NCBI RefSeq assembly: GCF_001591025.1
Contig: NZ_BCTZ01000018.1
Location: forward strand, 1-64,000
Direction of reading: 5' to 3'
DNA length: 64,000 nucleotides
Source: Sphingomonas soli NBRC 100801
GTDB lineage: Bacteria > Pseudomonadota > Alphaproteobacteria > Sphingomonadales > Sphingomonadaceae
In this document: positions 44,145-53,401 of the stretch, piece by piece
Position numbering within the stretch: position 1 is the first letter of the stretch
Layout of the letters: each line of letters starts with the position of its first letter
Program-made: the position numbers and the translations under genes
The notes under the pieces: generated by a model
What the model was told of the DNA's origin: nothing
The model's database searches: none
Seen by the model: only the letters and a program-made list of their open reading frames with translations

Positions 44145-45197
44145 GTGATCGACCGCGCGTTCTGGCAAGGCCGGAAGGTGTTCCTGACCGGGCATACCGG
44201 CTTCAAGGGCAGCTGGCTGACCTTGATGCTCGAGATGCTCGGCGCGCGGGTGAACGGCTATAGCCTGACGCCGCCGACCGATCCTTCGATGTTCGAGCTG
44301 CTGGGACTGGCTTCGGCGGTCGATCACAATGTCGGCGATATCCGCGATATCTGGGCGCTGGAGGCAGCTTTGGCGGCCGGCCGGCCGGAGATCGTGCTCC
44401 ACCTTGCCGCCCAGCCGCTGGTGCGCGAATCCTATCAAACGCCGGTCGAGACGTTCGAGACCAATGTGATGGGCACGGTGAACCTGCTCGACGCCTGCCG
44501 CCGGGTCGGTTCGGTCAAGACGATCGTCGTGATCACCACCGACAAATGCTATGAAAATATCGGAACCGCGCGCGGCTATGCCGAGGGCGACCCGATGGGC
44601 GGGCACGATCCCTATTCGAGCAGCAAGGGGTGCGCCGAACTCGCCGTATCCGCCTATCGCGACAGTTTTCTGGCACAGGCAGGGATCGGCGTTGCGTCGG
44701 CGCGCGCGGGCAATGTCATCGGCGGCGGCGATTTCGCCGAGGACCGGCTGGTGCCCGACGCGGTACGCGCCTTTGCTTCGGGCAAGCCACTACAGATCCG
44801 AAACCCCCTGGCGATCCGCCCATGGCAGCATGTGCTGGAGCCGCTGGTCGGCTATCTGATGCTGGCCGAGCGGCTGCACGGCGATACGGGCTTTGGCGGA
44901 GGCTGGAACTTCGGCCCTGCGCTGGGCGACGCCGCGCCGGTCCGCGAAGTCGCGGATCTGTTCGTCGGCCATTGGGGCGAAGGCGCTTGCTGGACGCAGG
45001 ATCCGGGCGCGCACCCGCATGAGGCAGCAACGCTGATGCTTGATTGCGCCAAGGCGAATGCCGGGCTGGGCTGGAACCCCAAGCTTAGCCTGGACGCGGC
45101 ATTGGCTCTCAGCGCGGAATGGTATCGCTGTTGGCTCGGCAAAGGCGATTTGCGCGCAATATCTAAAGAGCAAATTAACCAATATCTTTCACGTTGA
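44145..45197 (+). CDS. rfbG: CDP-glucose 4,6-dehydratase
   Basis: Converts CDP-glucose to CDP-4-dehydro-6-deoxyglucose. The 350-residue short-chain dehydratase opens with VFLTGHTGFKGSWLTLMLEMLGA (NAD-binding), has HLAAQPLVRESYQTPVETFETNV, TTDKCYEN, and the YxxxK catalytic pair in DPYSSSKGCAEL, ending GWNPKLSLDAALALSAEWYR. The start is GTG (44145). The next gene begins 6 bp after its stop. The product is the substrate of RfbH three genes downstream. Confidence 0.96.
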   Translation: MIDRAFWQGRKVFLTGHTGFKGSWLTLMLEMLGARVNGYSLTPPTDPSMFELLGLASAVDHNVGDIRDIWALEAALAAGRPEIVLHLAAQPLVRESYQTPVETFETNVMGTVNLLDACRRVGSVKTIVVITTDKCYENIGTARGYAEGDPMGGHDPYSSSKGCAELAVSAYRDSFLAQAGIGVASARAGNVIGGGDFAEDRLVPDAVRAFASGKPLQIRNPLAIRPWQHVLEPLVGYLMLAERLHGDTGFGGGWNFGPALGDAAPVREVADLFVGHWGEGACWTQDPGAHPHEAATLMLDCAKANAGLGWNPKLSLDAALALSAEWYRCWLGKGDLRAISKEQINQYLSR

Positions 45198-45203
45198 CGC
45201 TCG

Positions 45204-46139
45204 ATGAGCGGGGACAAATCCTTGAAGATGCTGGTCACTGGCGCCGGCGGTTTCGTTGGCGCGGCGGTCGTGCGCGCCGCGCAGGCTGCGGGGGTGGCGG
45301 TGCATGCAAGCGGGCGGGGCGATGCGCCCGTGCGGCTCGCGGGGTGCGATGCGCCCTATACGCGCACGGATATGTTCGATCGGCACGCGGTGGACGCGCT
45401 CTTCGCAGCCGTCCGCCCCGATATCGTCGTGCACACGGCATGGGCGGGCGTTTCGGGAGACGCGCGCGCCGATGACGTGCAGTTCGCCAATATCAACGCC
45501 ACCTGCCACCTGGCTGCGGCGGCTGTGTGCCATGGCGCGCGCAAGTTCGTCGGACTGGGCAGCCAGGCCGAATATGGCATGTTCCACGGCCCCGTCGCCG
45601 AGACGCACGTGCCGAACCCCTCAAGCTTGTATGGTGCGGCCAAGCTCTCCGCCTCGCATCTCGCGCGCCAGCGCTGCGAGGTTGCGGACGTGGAATTCGC
45701 GTGGCTCCGGCTCTTCGCTACCTATGGTCCGGGAGACAATCCGAACTGGCTGATTCCCAGCCTGATCGCCGGGATGGCCACGGGCACATCGCCGAAGATG
45801 ACGCCCGGCACCCAGAAATGGGATTATCTCTATAATGACGATACCGCCGCGGGCGTGCTCGCGGTGGCGCTTGGCGATGCGCGCGGCACATTCAATCTCA
45901 GCTCGGGCAGCGCGCTTCCGGTGCGCGATATCGCCGCGATGATCCGCGATCGTATCGCGCCCGATCTGGAGCTGCGCTTCGGCGAGGTCGATTTCGGACC
46001 CGGCCAGATCATGCACATGGAGGGCGATATCAGCGCGCTCCGCCATGCGACCGGCTGGTCGCCAAGGATCGATCTCGCAACCGGTCTCGACCGTACCATC
46101 GCCGCGATGCGGCCGCTTCTTCAAAAGGCCGCCGCATGA
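45204..46139 (+). CDS. NAD-dependent epimerase/dehydratase or 4-keto-sugar reductase
   Basis: A 311-residue extended SDR: MLVTGAGGFVGAAVVRAAQAAG, HTAWAGVS, GSQAEYGM and the catalytic SSLYGAAKLSASHLAR. In CDP-dideoxyhexose clusters this position is usually taken by the reductase or epimerase that fixes the final sugar (abequose, paratose, tyvelose, ascarylose types); the particular sugar cannot be told. The start ATG 45204 is close to the rfbG stop, and the stop overlaps the glycosyltransferase start (ATGA). Confidence 0.87.
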   Translation: MSGDKSLKMLVTGAGGFVGAAVVRAAQAAGVAVHASGRGDAPVRLAGCDAPYTRTDMFDRHAVDALFAAVRPDIVVHTAWAGVSGDARADDVQFANINATCHLAAAAVCHGARKFVGLGSQAEYGMFHGPVAETHVPNPSSLYGAAKLSASHLARQRCEVADVEFAWLRLFATYGPGDNPNWLIPSLIAGMATGTSPKMTPGTQKWDYLYNDDTAAGVLAVALGDARGTFNLSSGSALPVRDIAAMIRDRIAPDLELRFGEVDFGPGQIMHMEGDISALRHATGWSPRIDLATGLDRTIAAMRPLLQKAAA

Positions 46140-47155
46140 CCCGCAAGACCCGCAAGACCATCTCGATCGTCTCGCCCTGCTTCAACGAGGCCGACAATGT
46201 CGCGCGCTGCCACGCAACCGTGCGGGCGCTGTTCGATGGGCCGCTCGCCGATTACGATCTGGAGCACATCTTCGCCGACAACGCCTCGACCGATGGCACC
46301 CCCGATATTCTGCGCGAGATCGCTGCGACCGATCCGGCGGTGAAGGTGATCCTGAACGCGCGCAATTTCGGGCCGTTTCGCTCTATGTTCAACGCGTTGC
46401 GCGCGGCGACCGGGGATGCGGTGGTGGTGTTCCTCGCGGTCGATCTGCAGGATCCGCCCGAGAAGATCGTCGATTTCGTGCGGCTGTGGGAGACCGGCGT
46501 CGAAGTGGTCGCGGGTGCGCGCGTCAACCGGCAGGAAAGCCTGGCGCTGCGCATCTGCCGGGGCATCTTCTACCGCATCGTCAACGGGCTTTCGGATATC
46601 GATATCCCGGTCAATGTCGGCGAGTTCCAGCTGATCGATCGCAAGGTCTGGCAGGCCGTGGTCGAGCATGACGACCATTATCCCTATGTGCGGGGCATCA
46701 TCGCATCGGTGGGCTTCAGCCGCGTCATCCTCCCCTACACCTGGGAAGCACGCAAGAGCGGCATTTCGAAGAACAATCTGCCGCGGCTGGTGGATCAGGC
46801 GCTGAACGGCATCTTCTCTTTCACCAACGCACCGATGCGCGTGTGCACCTTTGCCGGCTTCGGCCTCGCGGCGCTCTGCATGCTCTACGCGCTCGGCTCG
46901 GTGATCGCCTATCTGTTCGATCCGAGCATGGCACCGCGCGGCACCATGACGATGATCGTATCGCTCTTCTTCCTATCCGGCATCCAGATGATCTTCATCG
47001 GCATCCTGGGCGAATATGTCACCTCGATCCATTCGCAGGTCCGCCGCGGACCCATGGTGGTCGAGCGCGAGCGGATCAATTTCGACACCCGGGCGCTGCC
47101 GAAGAACAGCGAGAACCCGGTGCACAAGCTCCAGAAGAAAGTCGCCAAATCGTGA
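46136..47155 (+). CDS. GT2 glycosyltransferase of the GtrB/DPM1 type
   Basis: A 339-residue family-2 glycosyltransferase that probably loads a sugar on undecaprenyl phosphate. N-terminal GT-A fold: ISIVSPCFNEADNV, FADNASTDGT, and the metal motif FLAVDLQDPPEKI. Two transmembrane segments near residues 240-260 and 275-300 anchor the protein (FGLAALCMLYALGSVIAYLF; SLFFLSGIQMIFIGILGEYV), matching GtrB and ArnC topology. The start overlaps the preceding stop and its stop overlaps rfbH (GTGA). Likely partners are the two polytopic proteins downstream, one with a GT-C motif. Confidence 0.9.
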   Translation: MTRKTRKTISIVSPCFNEADNVARCHATVRALFDGPLADYDLEHIFADNASTDGTPDILREIAATDPAVKVILNARNFGPFRSMFNALRAATGDAVVVFLAVDLQDPPEKIVDFVRLWETGVEVVAGARVNRQESLALRICRGIFYRIVNGLSDIDIPVNVGEFQLIDRKVWQAVVEHDDHYPYVRGIIASVGFSRVILPYTWEARKSGISKNNLPRLVDQALNGIFSFTNAPMRVCTFAGFGLAALCMLYALGSVIAYLFDPSMAPRGTMTMIVSLFFLSGIQMIFIGILGEYVTSIHSQVRRGPMVVERERINFDTRALPKNSENPVHKLQKKVAKS

Positions 47156-48519
47156 CCCAGCTGCTTGCCGCCGATCCCGAGCGCGATGCCATTGTCGCGG
47201 CTGCGCGCGCCTATTTCGAATCGCGCCCCAAGCCGGCATTCGTGCCGGGCGAAACCTATATTCCGCCATCGGGCAAGGTGATGGACGGCAATGACTGCGC
47301 CTCGCTGGTCGATGCCTCGCTCGACATGTGGCTGACGGCCGGGCGCTATGCCGAGCAGTTCGAACGCGAACTCGCCGAGCGCTGCGGCCGCCGCTATTCG
47401 AAGCTCACCGTATCGGGCTCCGCTGCCAATCTGCTCGCCTTCGCGACGCTCACCAGCTGGAAGCGCGGGCCGAAGGCCATCAAGCCGGGCGACGAAGTCA
47501 TCACGGTTGCGGCGGGCTTCCCGACGACGATCACGCCGATCGTGCAATATGGCTGCGTGCCCGTTTTCGTCGATGTCGATATCGAGACGCACAATGTCGA
47601 TGTCGATCTGATCGAAGCCGCGATCACCGGAAAGACCCGCGCGGTGATGATCGCGCATTCGCTGGGCAACCCGTTCGACGTGGTTCGCGTCCGCGAGATT
47701 TGCCGCAAATATGATCTGCTGCTCGTCGAGGATTGCTGCGACGCATTCGGCGCGACTGCAAACGGCCAGCTTGTCGGTACGTTCGGCGATATCGCAACGC
47801 TCAGCTTCTACCCCGCGCACCACATCACCATGGGGGAGGGTGGCGCGGTGCTGGTGGACAGCCCGCTGCTCGCCAAGGTCTGCGAGAGTTTCCGCGACTG
47901 GGGCCGCGATTGCTATTGCGCGCCGGGCAAGGACAATAGCTGCAACAAGCGCTTTGGCTGGCGATTGGGCGATCTGCCCAAGGGCTATGACCACAAATAC
48001 ACCTATAGCCATATCGGCTATAACATGAAGGTCAGCGACATGCAGGCGGCGCTCGGCGTCAGCCAGTTGACCAAGCTCGACCATTTCATCGCGCGCCGCC
48101 GCGAGAATTTCGTCGAGCTGGAAAAGCGCCTGCGCGCTGCCGGGCTCGACCGCTATTACCACCTGCCGCAGGCGACACCGGGCACCGATCCGAGCTGGTT
48201 CGGCTATCTGATGACCGTGCGCGACGGGGCGGGCTTTGCGCGCAACGACGTGACGCGCGCACTGGAAGAGCGAAAGGTCGGCACGCGGCTGTTGTTCGCC
48301 GGCAACATCATCCGCCAGCCGGCATTCCGCGACGTGGCGTACCGCGTCCATGGCGGACTGACCAACACCGACAAATTGATGGAAGACGCATTCTGGGTCG
48401 GCGTCTGGCCGGGCATCGACGCCGCGCGGATGGATTATATGGTCGAGACGCTTGCCGATATCACGCAGGCGCTGATCGCCGGACGCGATCCGCTGGCGCT
48501 GGTGCGCCCCGCCGCGTGA
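47152..48519 (+). CDS. rfbH: CDP-4-dehydro-6-deoxyglucose 3-dehydratase (E1)
   Basis: PMP-dependent iron-sulfur enzyme that removes the 3-hydroxyl in 3,6-dideoxyhexose synthesis, using a separate reductase for electrons. The 455-residue protein has the aminotransferase fold, but the Schiff-base lysine is replaced by histidine (YPAHHITMGEGG, His223/His224), as in known E1. The [2Fe-2S] motif C-X57-C-X-C-X7-C is exact: Cys196, Cys254, Cys256, Cys264. Other family boxes are DHKYTYSHIGYN and GTRLLFAGNIIRQPAF. GTG start overlaps the glycosyltransferase stop. No E3-type reductase (ascD/rfbI) is in the window, so electrons must come from elsewhere. Confidence 0.96.
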   Translation: MTQLLAADPERDAIVAAARAYFESRPKPAFVPGETYIPPSGKVMDGNDCASLVDASLDMWLTAGRYAEQFERELAERCGRRYSKLTVSGSAANLLAFATLTSWKRGPKAIKPGDEVITVAAGFPTTITPIVQYGCVPVFVDVDIETHNVDVDLIEAAITGKTRAVMIAHSLGNPFDVVRVREICRKYDLLLVEDCCDAFGATANGQLVGTFGDIATLSFYPAHHITMGEGGAVLVDSPLLAKVCESFRDWGRDCYCAPGKDNSCNKRFGWRLGDLPKGYDHKYTYSHIGYNMKVSDMQAALGVSQLTKLDHFIARRRENFVELEKRLRAAGLDRYYHLPQATPGTDPSWFGYLMTVRDGAGFARNDVTRALEERKVGTRLLFAGNIIRQPAFRDVAYRVHGGLTNTDKLMEDAFWVGVWPGIDAARMDYMVETLADITQALIAGRDPLALVRPAA

Positions 48520-49982
48520 CCGCAGGCCCGCCCCAGGGCGGCATATCCGGCCGCATCCTGACCTCCGCATTGTTCGGGCTGTTTGCGCTCGGCAATGTGC
48601 TGGTGCCGGTCTTCCTGGGGAAGACCATGCTCGCCCTTGTGTCGGCGGTGGCGGCATGCGGATTGCTGGTGCTGCTTTGGCGGAGCGACATATTCGGGGC
48701 ACGCGTTTCGTGGCGCGTACTCGGCGTCAGCTTCGCGGCCGCATTGATCCTGTTGCTGCTCGGCGGTGAGGGGCGGCTGTTCTACGCCAACGAGGATTGG
48801 CAGATCCGCGACGCGGTGCTCGCCGATCTCGCGCGAAACCCCTGGCCCTTCGCCTATCAGACCCATGTCGGCGAACAGGTGCTGCGCGCGCCGCTTGGAA
48901 TGTATCTGCTGCCCGCATTGTTCGGGCCGGGCGCGGAAATTGCGCTGTTGGCCTGCAACACGGTTTTGTTGGGGCTGATGCTTGCTCTGGGCTCACTCCT
49001 CTTCCCCGGTGGCCGCGCGCGGTGGATCGCGCTGGCCGTATTCGTTGCGTTCAGCGGGCTCGATCTTCTCGGCAATGTGCTGGCCGGCAGCGCAGGATCG
49101 TTCGATCATCTCGAGCGCTGGGCGCCGGGGCTGCAATATTCCTCGGTCCTCACGCTGATCTTCTGGGTGCCGCAACATGCCTTTGCCGGCTGGTTCTGCG
49201 CCCTGCTCTATCTGCTGCATCGGCGTGGCGAGGTTTCGCTGGGAACGTTCGCGGCGTCGCTTCCGATCGTGGCGATCTGGTCGCCGCTGGCGATGATCGG
49301 CGCGTTGCCGTTGGTGGCCTGGGCGGCCTTGCGAACAATACGCGCGATTGGCTTGCGCGACATTGCCGCCGGGGCGCTGGCATTGGCCGTTTCGCTCCCC
49401 GCTTTGGCCTATATCGCGGCGGACGCGCAGCAGGTGTCCTCAGGACTCGCCGTTCCGCCGCTCGCGACGCTCGCGCTTTTCCTCGCGCTCGAAATCGCGC
49501 CTTTTGTATGGATCGTCTACCGGCTGCGCGCGACCGGGCGCTTCGGGCTCGACAGTCTGGTGCTGGCGGGGGTGATGCTGGCGCTGATCCCGTTTCTGCA
49601 TATCGGCGACAATGGCGATTTCGCGATGCGCGCGTCGATCGCGCCTTTGGCCGTCCTCGCCGTGATGGTCGCCGCCAGCCTGATCGATACGGACTGGGCC
49701 GCACATCGCCGCGCCGGGATTGCCGCCGTCCTCCTGCTATCGCTCGGGGCGGTGACCGGCGTGGCCGAAGTCGCACGCGCGCTCCGCCATGCGCCCGCGC
49801 CGCCGCCCGGTTGCACGCTGCCCGAAGTCTGGACCCGCCAGACCGGCGTGGTGGCCGATATCGCCACCTATCTGGCGCGCATCCACGCCATGCCTTCCGT
49901 CCTCCGGCCCCAATCGCCTGTGCTCATTGTCACCCGTGCAACCCCTGTCTGCTGGTCGCATTCGTGGAAGGTGCCGCGCTGA
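48516..49982 (+). CDS. polytopic membrane protein of the polysaccharide operon
   Basis: A 488-residue protein with roughly ten hydrophobic segments (for example residues 10-60, 65-85, 135-165, 205-225, 240-290, 310-335, 345-400). Small motifs such as YANEDWQIRDAVLADL after the third helix are in the position where GT-C glycosyltransferases carry their acidic loop, but no certain family match is made. It may be a GT-C-type enzyme, a flippase-like or polymerase-like protein. GTG start overlaps the rfbH stop; its stop shares one base with the next gene (TGATG). Confidence 0.75.
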   Translation: MTAGPPQGGISGRILTSALFGLFALGNVLVPVFLGKTMLALVSAVAACGLLVLLWRSDIFGARVSWRVLGVSFAAALILLLLGGEGRLFYANEDWQIRDAVLADLARNPWPFAYQTHVGEQVLRAPLGMYLLPALFGPGAEIALLACNTVLLGLMLALGSLLFPGGRARWIALAVFVAFSGLDLLGNVLAGSAGSFDHLERWAPGLQYSSVLTLIFWVPQHAFAGWFCALLYLLHRRGEVSLGTFAASLPIVAIWSPLAMIGALPLVAWAALRTIRAIGLRDIAAGALALAVSLPALAYIAADAQQVSSGLAVPPLATLALFLALEIAPFVWIVYRLRATGRFGLDSLVLAGVMLALIPFLHIGDNGDFAMRASIAPLAVLAVMVAASLIDTDWAAHRRAGIAAVLLLSLGAVTGVAEVARALRHAPAPPPGCTLPEVWTRQTGVVADIATYLARIHAMPSVLRPQSPVLIVTRATPVCWSHSWKVPR

Positions 49983-51427
49983 TGCAGCCCCGGACCCTCC
50001 GCCGTGTCGAATGGGCCGCGCTCGCGCTCGCGCTTCTTGCTGGCGTGGTGCATCGGTTCGTCTTCGCCTGGGGCGCGCCACTTTGGCTGGACGAAGCCTA
50101 TACCGGCGTGATCGCCGCGCAGCCGGATTTCGCCGGATTGTTCGAATGGTGCCGCCAGGAGCTGAGCGGCCCGGTTTATTACGCATCCATGTGGGCGTGG
50201 GAAAAGATCGCGGGCGACAGCAATATCGCGCTGCGGCTGCCCAGCCTGATCGCATCGCTGGGTGCGATCGTTCTTATCGCTTTTTGGGGGCCGGACGATC
50301 GCCGCGAGCGCCTGCTCTGGGCGGGGTTCACCGCGATCTGGCTGCCGGGACTATTGTTCGTGGCACAGGCGCGGCCGCAGGCCTTGCTGTTCCTCTTTGC
50401 GACCGCGCAGGCCATCGTGTTCCTGCGCGCCATGGAGTTTCGCACGCGCGGCTGGCTGACGCTCTGGGCCCTGCTCGGCGCGCTGATGGTGATGACGCAT
50501 GTGCATGCGGCGGTGATCGCCGGCATCCAGGGCCTGTGCCTGCTCTGGGCGATCCGCCCGAGGCTGCGCGACGCTGCGCCGGGCCTGGCGATCTTCGCCG
50601 TCGCGGGGCTGTGGCTGTCGCTGCAATGGTCGTTCCTGTCCGGCATATTGAAGCCCGGCGCGGCCTGGTATCCGCTCCTCGCGCCCAGCGATCTGCTCCA
50701 GCTTTCGGGGCATCTCTTCGCGCAGAATATCGCCGCCCCCGCAGTTGTCGCGATCGTTCTGGTCGTGCTCGGGCTGCAATTTGCCGAGCGGCGCGCGACG
50801 GGCACGCCGATGCCGTATGCGCCGCCCGAAGCGATGCTGGCGCTCAGCGCGGTCGCATCGGTGCTGCTGGTCTATGTGATGGGCTATATCCGGCCCTCTT
50901 TCGCGCCGCGTTATCTGTTCCCCTATATGCCCGCCTTGCTCTTCGGGCTGACGATCGTGCTCGCGCGCACGCGGCTGTTGCTCGGGCTGCTGCCCAGCAT
51001 CGTACTTGTCACCTGGGCCGCCACCGCGACGCTGAACGCCGCAGCCTATGCGCGCCCGGAGTTGCGCGCGACGCTCAACCCGCTGGAATTCGAGCGCGGA
51101 TCGGATTGGCTGATGGCGAACAAGGCGCGCAGCGTGGTATTTCTCTGGGACAATCCGAGCAGCGCGCTCAGCGGCGATGCGCGCCAGGCGGAGGTGGCTG
51201 GCTTCTTCTTCCGCCGCGCGCGATATCCGGTGCGGCTGCGCGCGATCTACCTCGATCATGCCGAGCATAGTAGCGAGCGGATCGCCGCCCTGGCCGATGC
51301 CGAGGGTGCGTCGATCCTGTGGGTCGGCGGGGAGGAGGTGCCGACGGGCCTTGCCGCGCTGCCGCAGTTCGATTGCCGCATCCATGGCAACGGCAAGAGC
51401 AACTCGATCACCTGCGCGCGCCGATAG
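49982..51427 (+). CDS. GT-C-type membrane glycosyltransferase (PMT/ArnT-like)
   Basis: A 481-residue integral membrane protein. A first transmembrane helix leads to the periplasmic loop WLDEAYTGVIAAQPDF, the acidic DE motif of GT39/GT83-type glycosyltransferases that use polyprenyl-phosphate sugars. About ten further hydrophobic helices follow, and a soluble C-terminal tail from about residue 360. Together with the GtrB-like enzyme upstream this suggests transfer of a lipid-linked sugar at the periplasmic face, for example onto O-antigen or lipid A. Last gene of the operon; start coupled by TGATG. Confidence 0.83.
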   Translation: MQPRTLRRVEWAALALALLAGVVHRFVFAWGAPLWLDEAYTGVIAAQPDFAGLFEWCRQELSGPVYYASMWAWEKIAGDSNIALRLPSLIASLGAIVLIAFWGPDDRRERLLWAGFTAIWLPGLLFVAQARPQALLFLFATAQAIVFLRAMEFRTRGWLTLWALLGALMVMTHVHAAVIAGIQGLCLLWAIRPRLRDAAPGLAIFAVAGLWLSLQWSFLSGILKPGAAWYPLLAPSDLLQLSGHLFAQNIAAPAVVAIVLVVLGLQFAERRATGTPMPYAPPEAMLALSAVASVLLVYVMGYIRPSFAPRYLFPYMPALLFGLTIVLARTRLLLGLLPSIVLVTWAATATLNAAAYARPELRATLNPLEFERGSDWLMANKARSVVFLWDNPSSALSGDARQAEVAGFFFRRARYPVRLRAIYLDHAEHSSERIAALADAEGASILWVGGEEVPTGLAALPQFDCRIHGNGKSNSITCARR

Positions 51428-51470
51428 CCGGCCCTTGCTCCGGCCACCGTGCGAGCCTAGCTCGGCAGGC

Positions 51471-52862
51471 ATGACCGACTCCGCCACCGCGCTCGATTTT
51501 GCCGAGCGCCATATCGATGACAGCCTTGAACGGCTGTTCGCACTGATGCGCGTGCCTTCGATCTCGACCGATCCGGCCTATGCCGAGCAATGCCAGCGTG
51601 CCGCGCGATTGCTGGCTGACGAGCTGGCGTCGCTGGGCTTTGACGCGCGGGTTGCGCAGACGCCGGGGCACCCGATGGTGGTCGCGCACCATGACGGCGA
51701 TGGACCGCACGTGCTGTTCTACGGCCATTATGACGTGCAGCCGGTGGACCCTCTCGAATTGTGGAAGCGCGATCCGTTCGATCCGGTGATCGAGGCGCGC
51801 GCGGACGGCGCGAAGCAGATCGTCGGGCGCGGCGCATCGGATGACAAGGGCCAGCTGCGCACCTTTGTCGAGGCATGCCGCGCATGGAAGGAAACTGCCG
51901 GCGCCTTGCCGTGCAAGGTCACCATCCTGTTCGAAGGCGAAGAGGAATCGGGCTCGACCAGCCTGGAGCCCTTCCTCCACCAACATGCCGAGGAACTGAA
52001 GGCCGATTTCGCGCTGATCTGTGACACGCTGATGTGGGATACCGAGACGCCGGGCCTCACCATCGGCTTGCGCGGCATGGTGGCGGGGCAGGTGACGGTA
52101 CGCGGCCCCTCGCGCGATCTGCATTCGGGACTATATGGCGGGGCTGCACGCAATCCGATCCAGCTGCTGAGCACGATCCTCGCCGATCTGAAGGATGCGG
52201 ACGGCCGCGTGACGCTGTCCGGCTTCTATGACGGCGTGCCCGAGATCAGCGACACGGTCCGCAAGAGCTGGTATGCGCTTGGCTTCGACGAGAAGGCGTT
52301 TCTTGGTGAGATCGGCCTTCGCGTGCCTGCGGGCGAGGAGGGCCGCAGCGTGCTCGAACAGATTTGGGCGCGCCCGACTGCCGAGGTCAACGGCATCTGG
52401 GGCGGCTATACGGGCGAAGGCTTCAAGACCGTGATCCCCGCCGAGGCGCACGCCAAGATCAGCTTCCGCCTGGTCGGCACGCAGGATCCGGACAGGATCT
52501 GGGCGGCGTTCGAGGAACATGTGCGCGCGCGGCTTCCTGCCGATTGCACGGTCGCGTTCGCGGGGCGGGGGCCGGGCAGTCCCGCCGTCAGCGTCGCGAG
52601 TGACAGCGGGCCGCTCGCCGCCACGCGCGCCGCATTGGATGCGGAATGGGGCAAGTCGGCGCTGATCGGCTGCGGCGGAGGCATCCCGGTGGTCACGTCG
52701 ATCTCGAAGATCCTCGGCATGGATACGGTGATGGTCGGCTTTGCGCTGCCCGACGACAATATCCATTCGCCCAACGAGAAATATGATCTCAAGAGCTTCC
52801 ACAAGGGCATCCGTTCCTGGGTACGGATTCTGGCCGAGATCGGGGCAATGGCCAAAGCCTGA
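51471..52862 (+). CDS. M20-family metallopeptidase (dipeptidase)
   Basis: A 463-residue zinc peptidase of the M20 family, cytosolic dipeptidase/carnosinase-like branch. Metal ligands: FYGHYDVQP (His, then catalytic Asp), GRGASDDKGQL (bridging Asp), EGEEESGS (catalytic Glu and ligand), CDTLMWD (Asp), and the final histidine in NIHSPNEKYD. The dimerisation lid is marked by GPSRDLHSGLYGGAARNP. Full length for the family. The ATG 51471 lies 43 bp after the membrane protein; longer frames upstream overlap that gene. Confidence 0.94.
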   Translation: MTDSATALDFAERHIDDSLERLFALMRVPSISTDPAYAEQCQRAARLLADELASLGFDARVAQTPGHPMVVAHHDGDGPHVLFYGHYDVQPVDPLELWKRDPFDPVIEARADGAKQIVGRGASDDKGQLRTFVEACRAWKETAGALPCKVTILFEGEEESGSTSLEPFLHQHAEELKADFALICDTLMWDTETPGLTIGLRGMVAGQVTVRGPSRDLHSGLYGGAARNPIQLLSTILADLKDADGRVTLSGFYDGVPEISDTVRKSWYALGFDEKAFLGEIGLRVPAGEEGRSVLEQIWARPTAEVNGIWGGYTGEGFKTVIPAEAHAKISFRLVGTQDPDRIWAAFEEHVRARLPADCTVAFAGRGPGSPAVSVASDSGPLAATRAALDAEWGKSALIGCGGGIPVVTSISKILGMDTVMVGFALPDDNIHSPNEKYDLKSFHKGIRSWVRILAEIGAMAKA

Positions 52863-52902
52863 GCGCTGGAGATCGGGCGCTTTCTGGGTTAGGATAGCCT
52901 CC

Positions 52903-53358
52903 ATGAAGCGGGGGCTTTCCATATTTATCGGGTGCGCGGGGCTGCTGGCGGGGTGCGAGTCCAAACCGTCGGCGCCGGCTGCGAATGTGACTGCAAACGT
53001 CGCGGCCGATCCGGCCGACGAAGCGCCGCCCGCGCCTGTCGCGACCTCTGCTGCGATTGCCGCTTCGCCGCTGGCGCAATGGCTGGTCGGGAGCTGGTCG
53101 GCCGAGGCCAATTGCTCCAGCGATTTCATCGCGCATTACAATGCCGATGGCACGCTGCAATATGGCGAGGATTCCGGAAGCTGGACGCTTACCGGGGATC
53201 AGGTGACCGAAACGGTCACCGAGCGCTTCTCGATGGAAAGCGACACGCCCGAGAAGCTGACCAAGCCCGAGACGCGCACCTACAAGGTCGTCCGGATCGA
53301 CGATGGGCACGGCACCATCCAGTTCGAGGGGCGCAAGGTGGCAATCCAGCGCTGCTGA
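52903..53358 (+). CDS. small predicted lipoprotein
   Basis: A 151-residue protein with an N-terminal signal ending in a lipobox (LLAGC, Cys18), then a Pro/Ala-rich linker to about residue 50 and a compact domain LVGSWSAEANCSSDFIAHYNADGTLQYGEDSGSWTL, resembling small lipocalin-like or META-type domains. I do not recognise a named family. After lipid modification it should be in the periplasm or outer membrane. Its stop lies 43 bp before the pdeM start. Confidence 0.8.
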   Translation: MKRGLSIFIGCAGLLAGCESKPSAPAANVTANVAADPADEAPPAPVATSAAIAASPLAQWLVGSWSAEANCSSDFIAHYNADGTLQYGEDSGSWTLTGDQVTETVTERFSMESDTPEKLTKPETRTYKVVRIDDGHGTIQFEGRKVAIQRC

Positions 53359-53401
53359 CGCTGCGGTTGACTGGCGCGCCGCCGCGCCCGATAGCGGCGA
53401 C

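Noticed and set aside
47152..48519. Loss of an iron-sulfur cysteine in RfbH because some homologues have an additional Cys in the CAPG loop
   Set aside because: The functional motif C-X57-C-X-C-X7-C is fully present, so the lysine in the loop is not a missing ligand.
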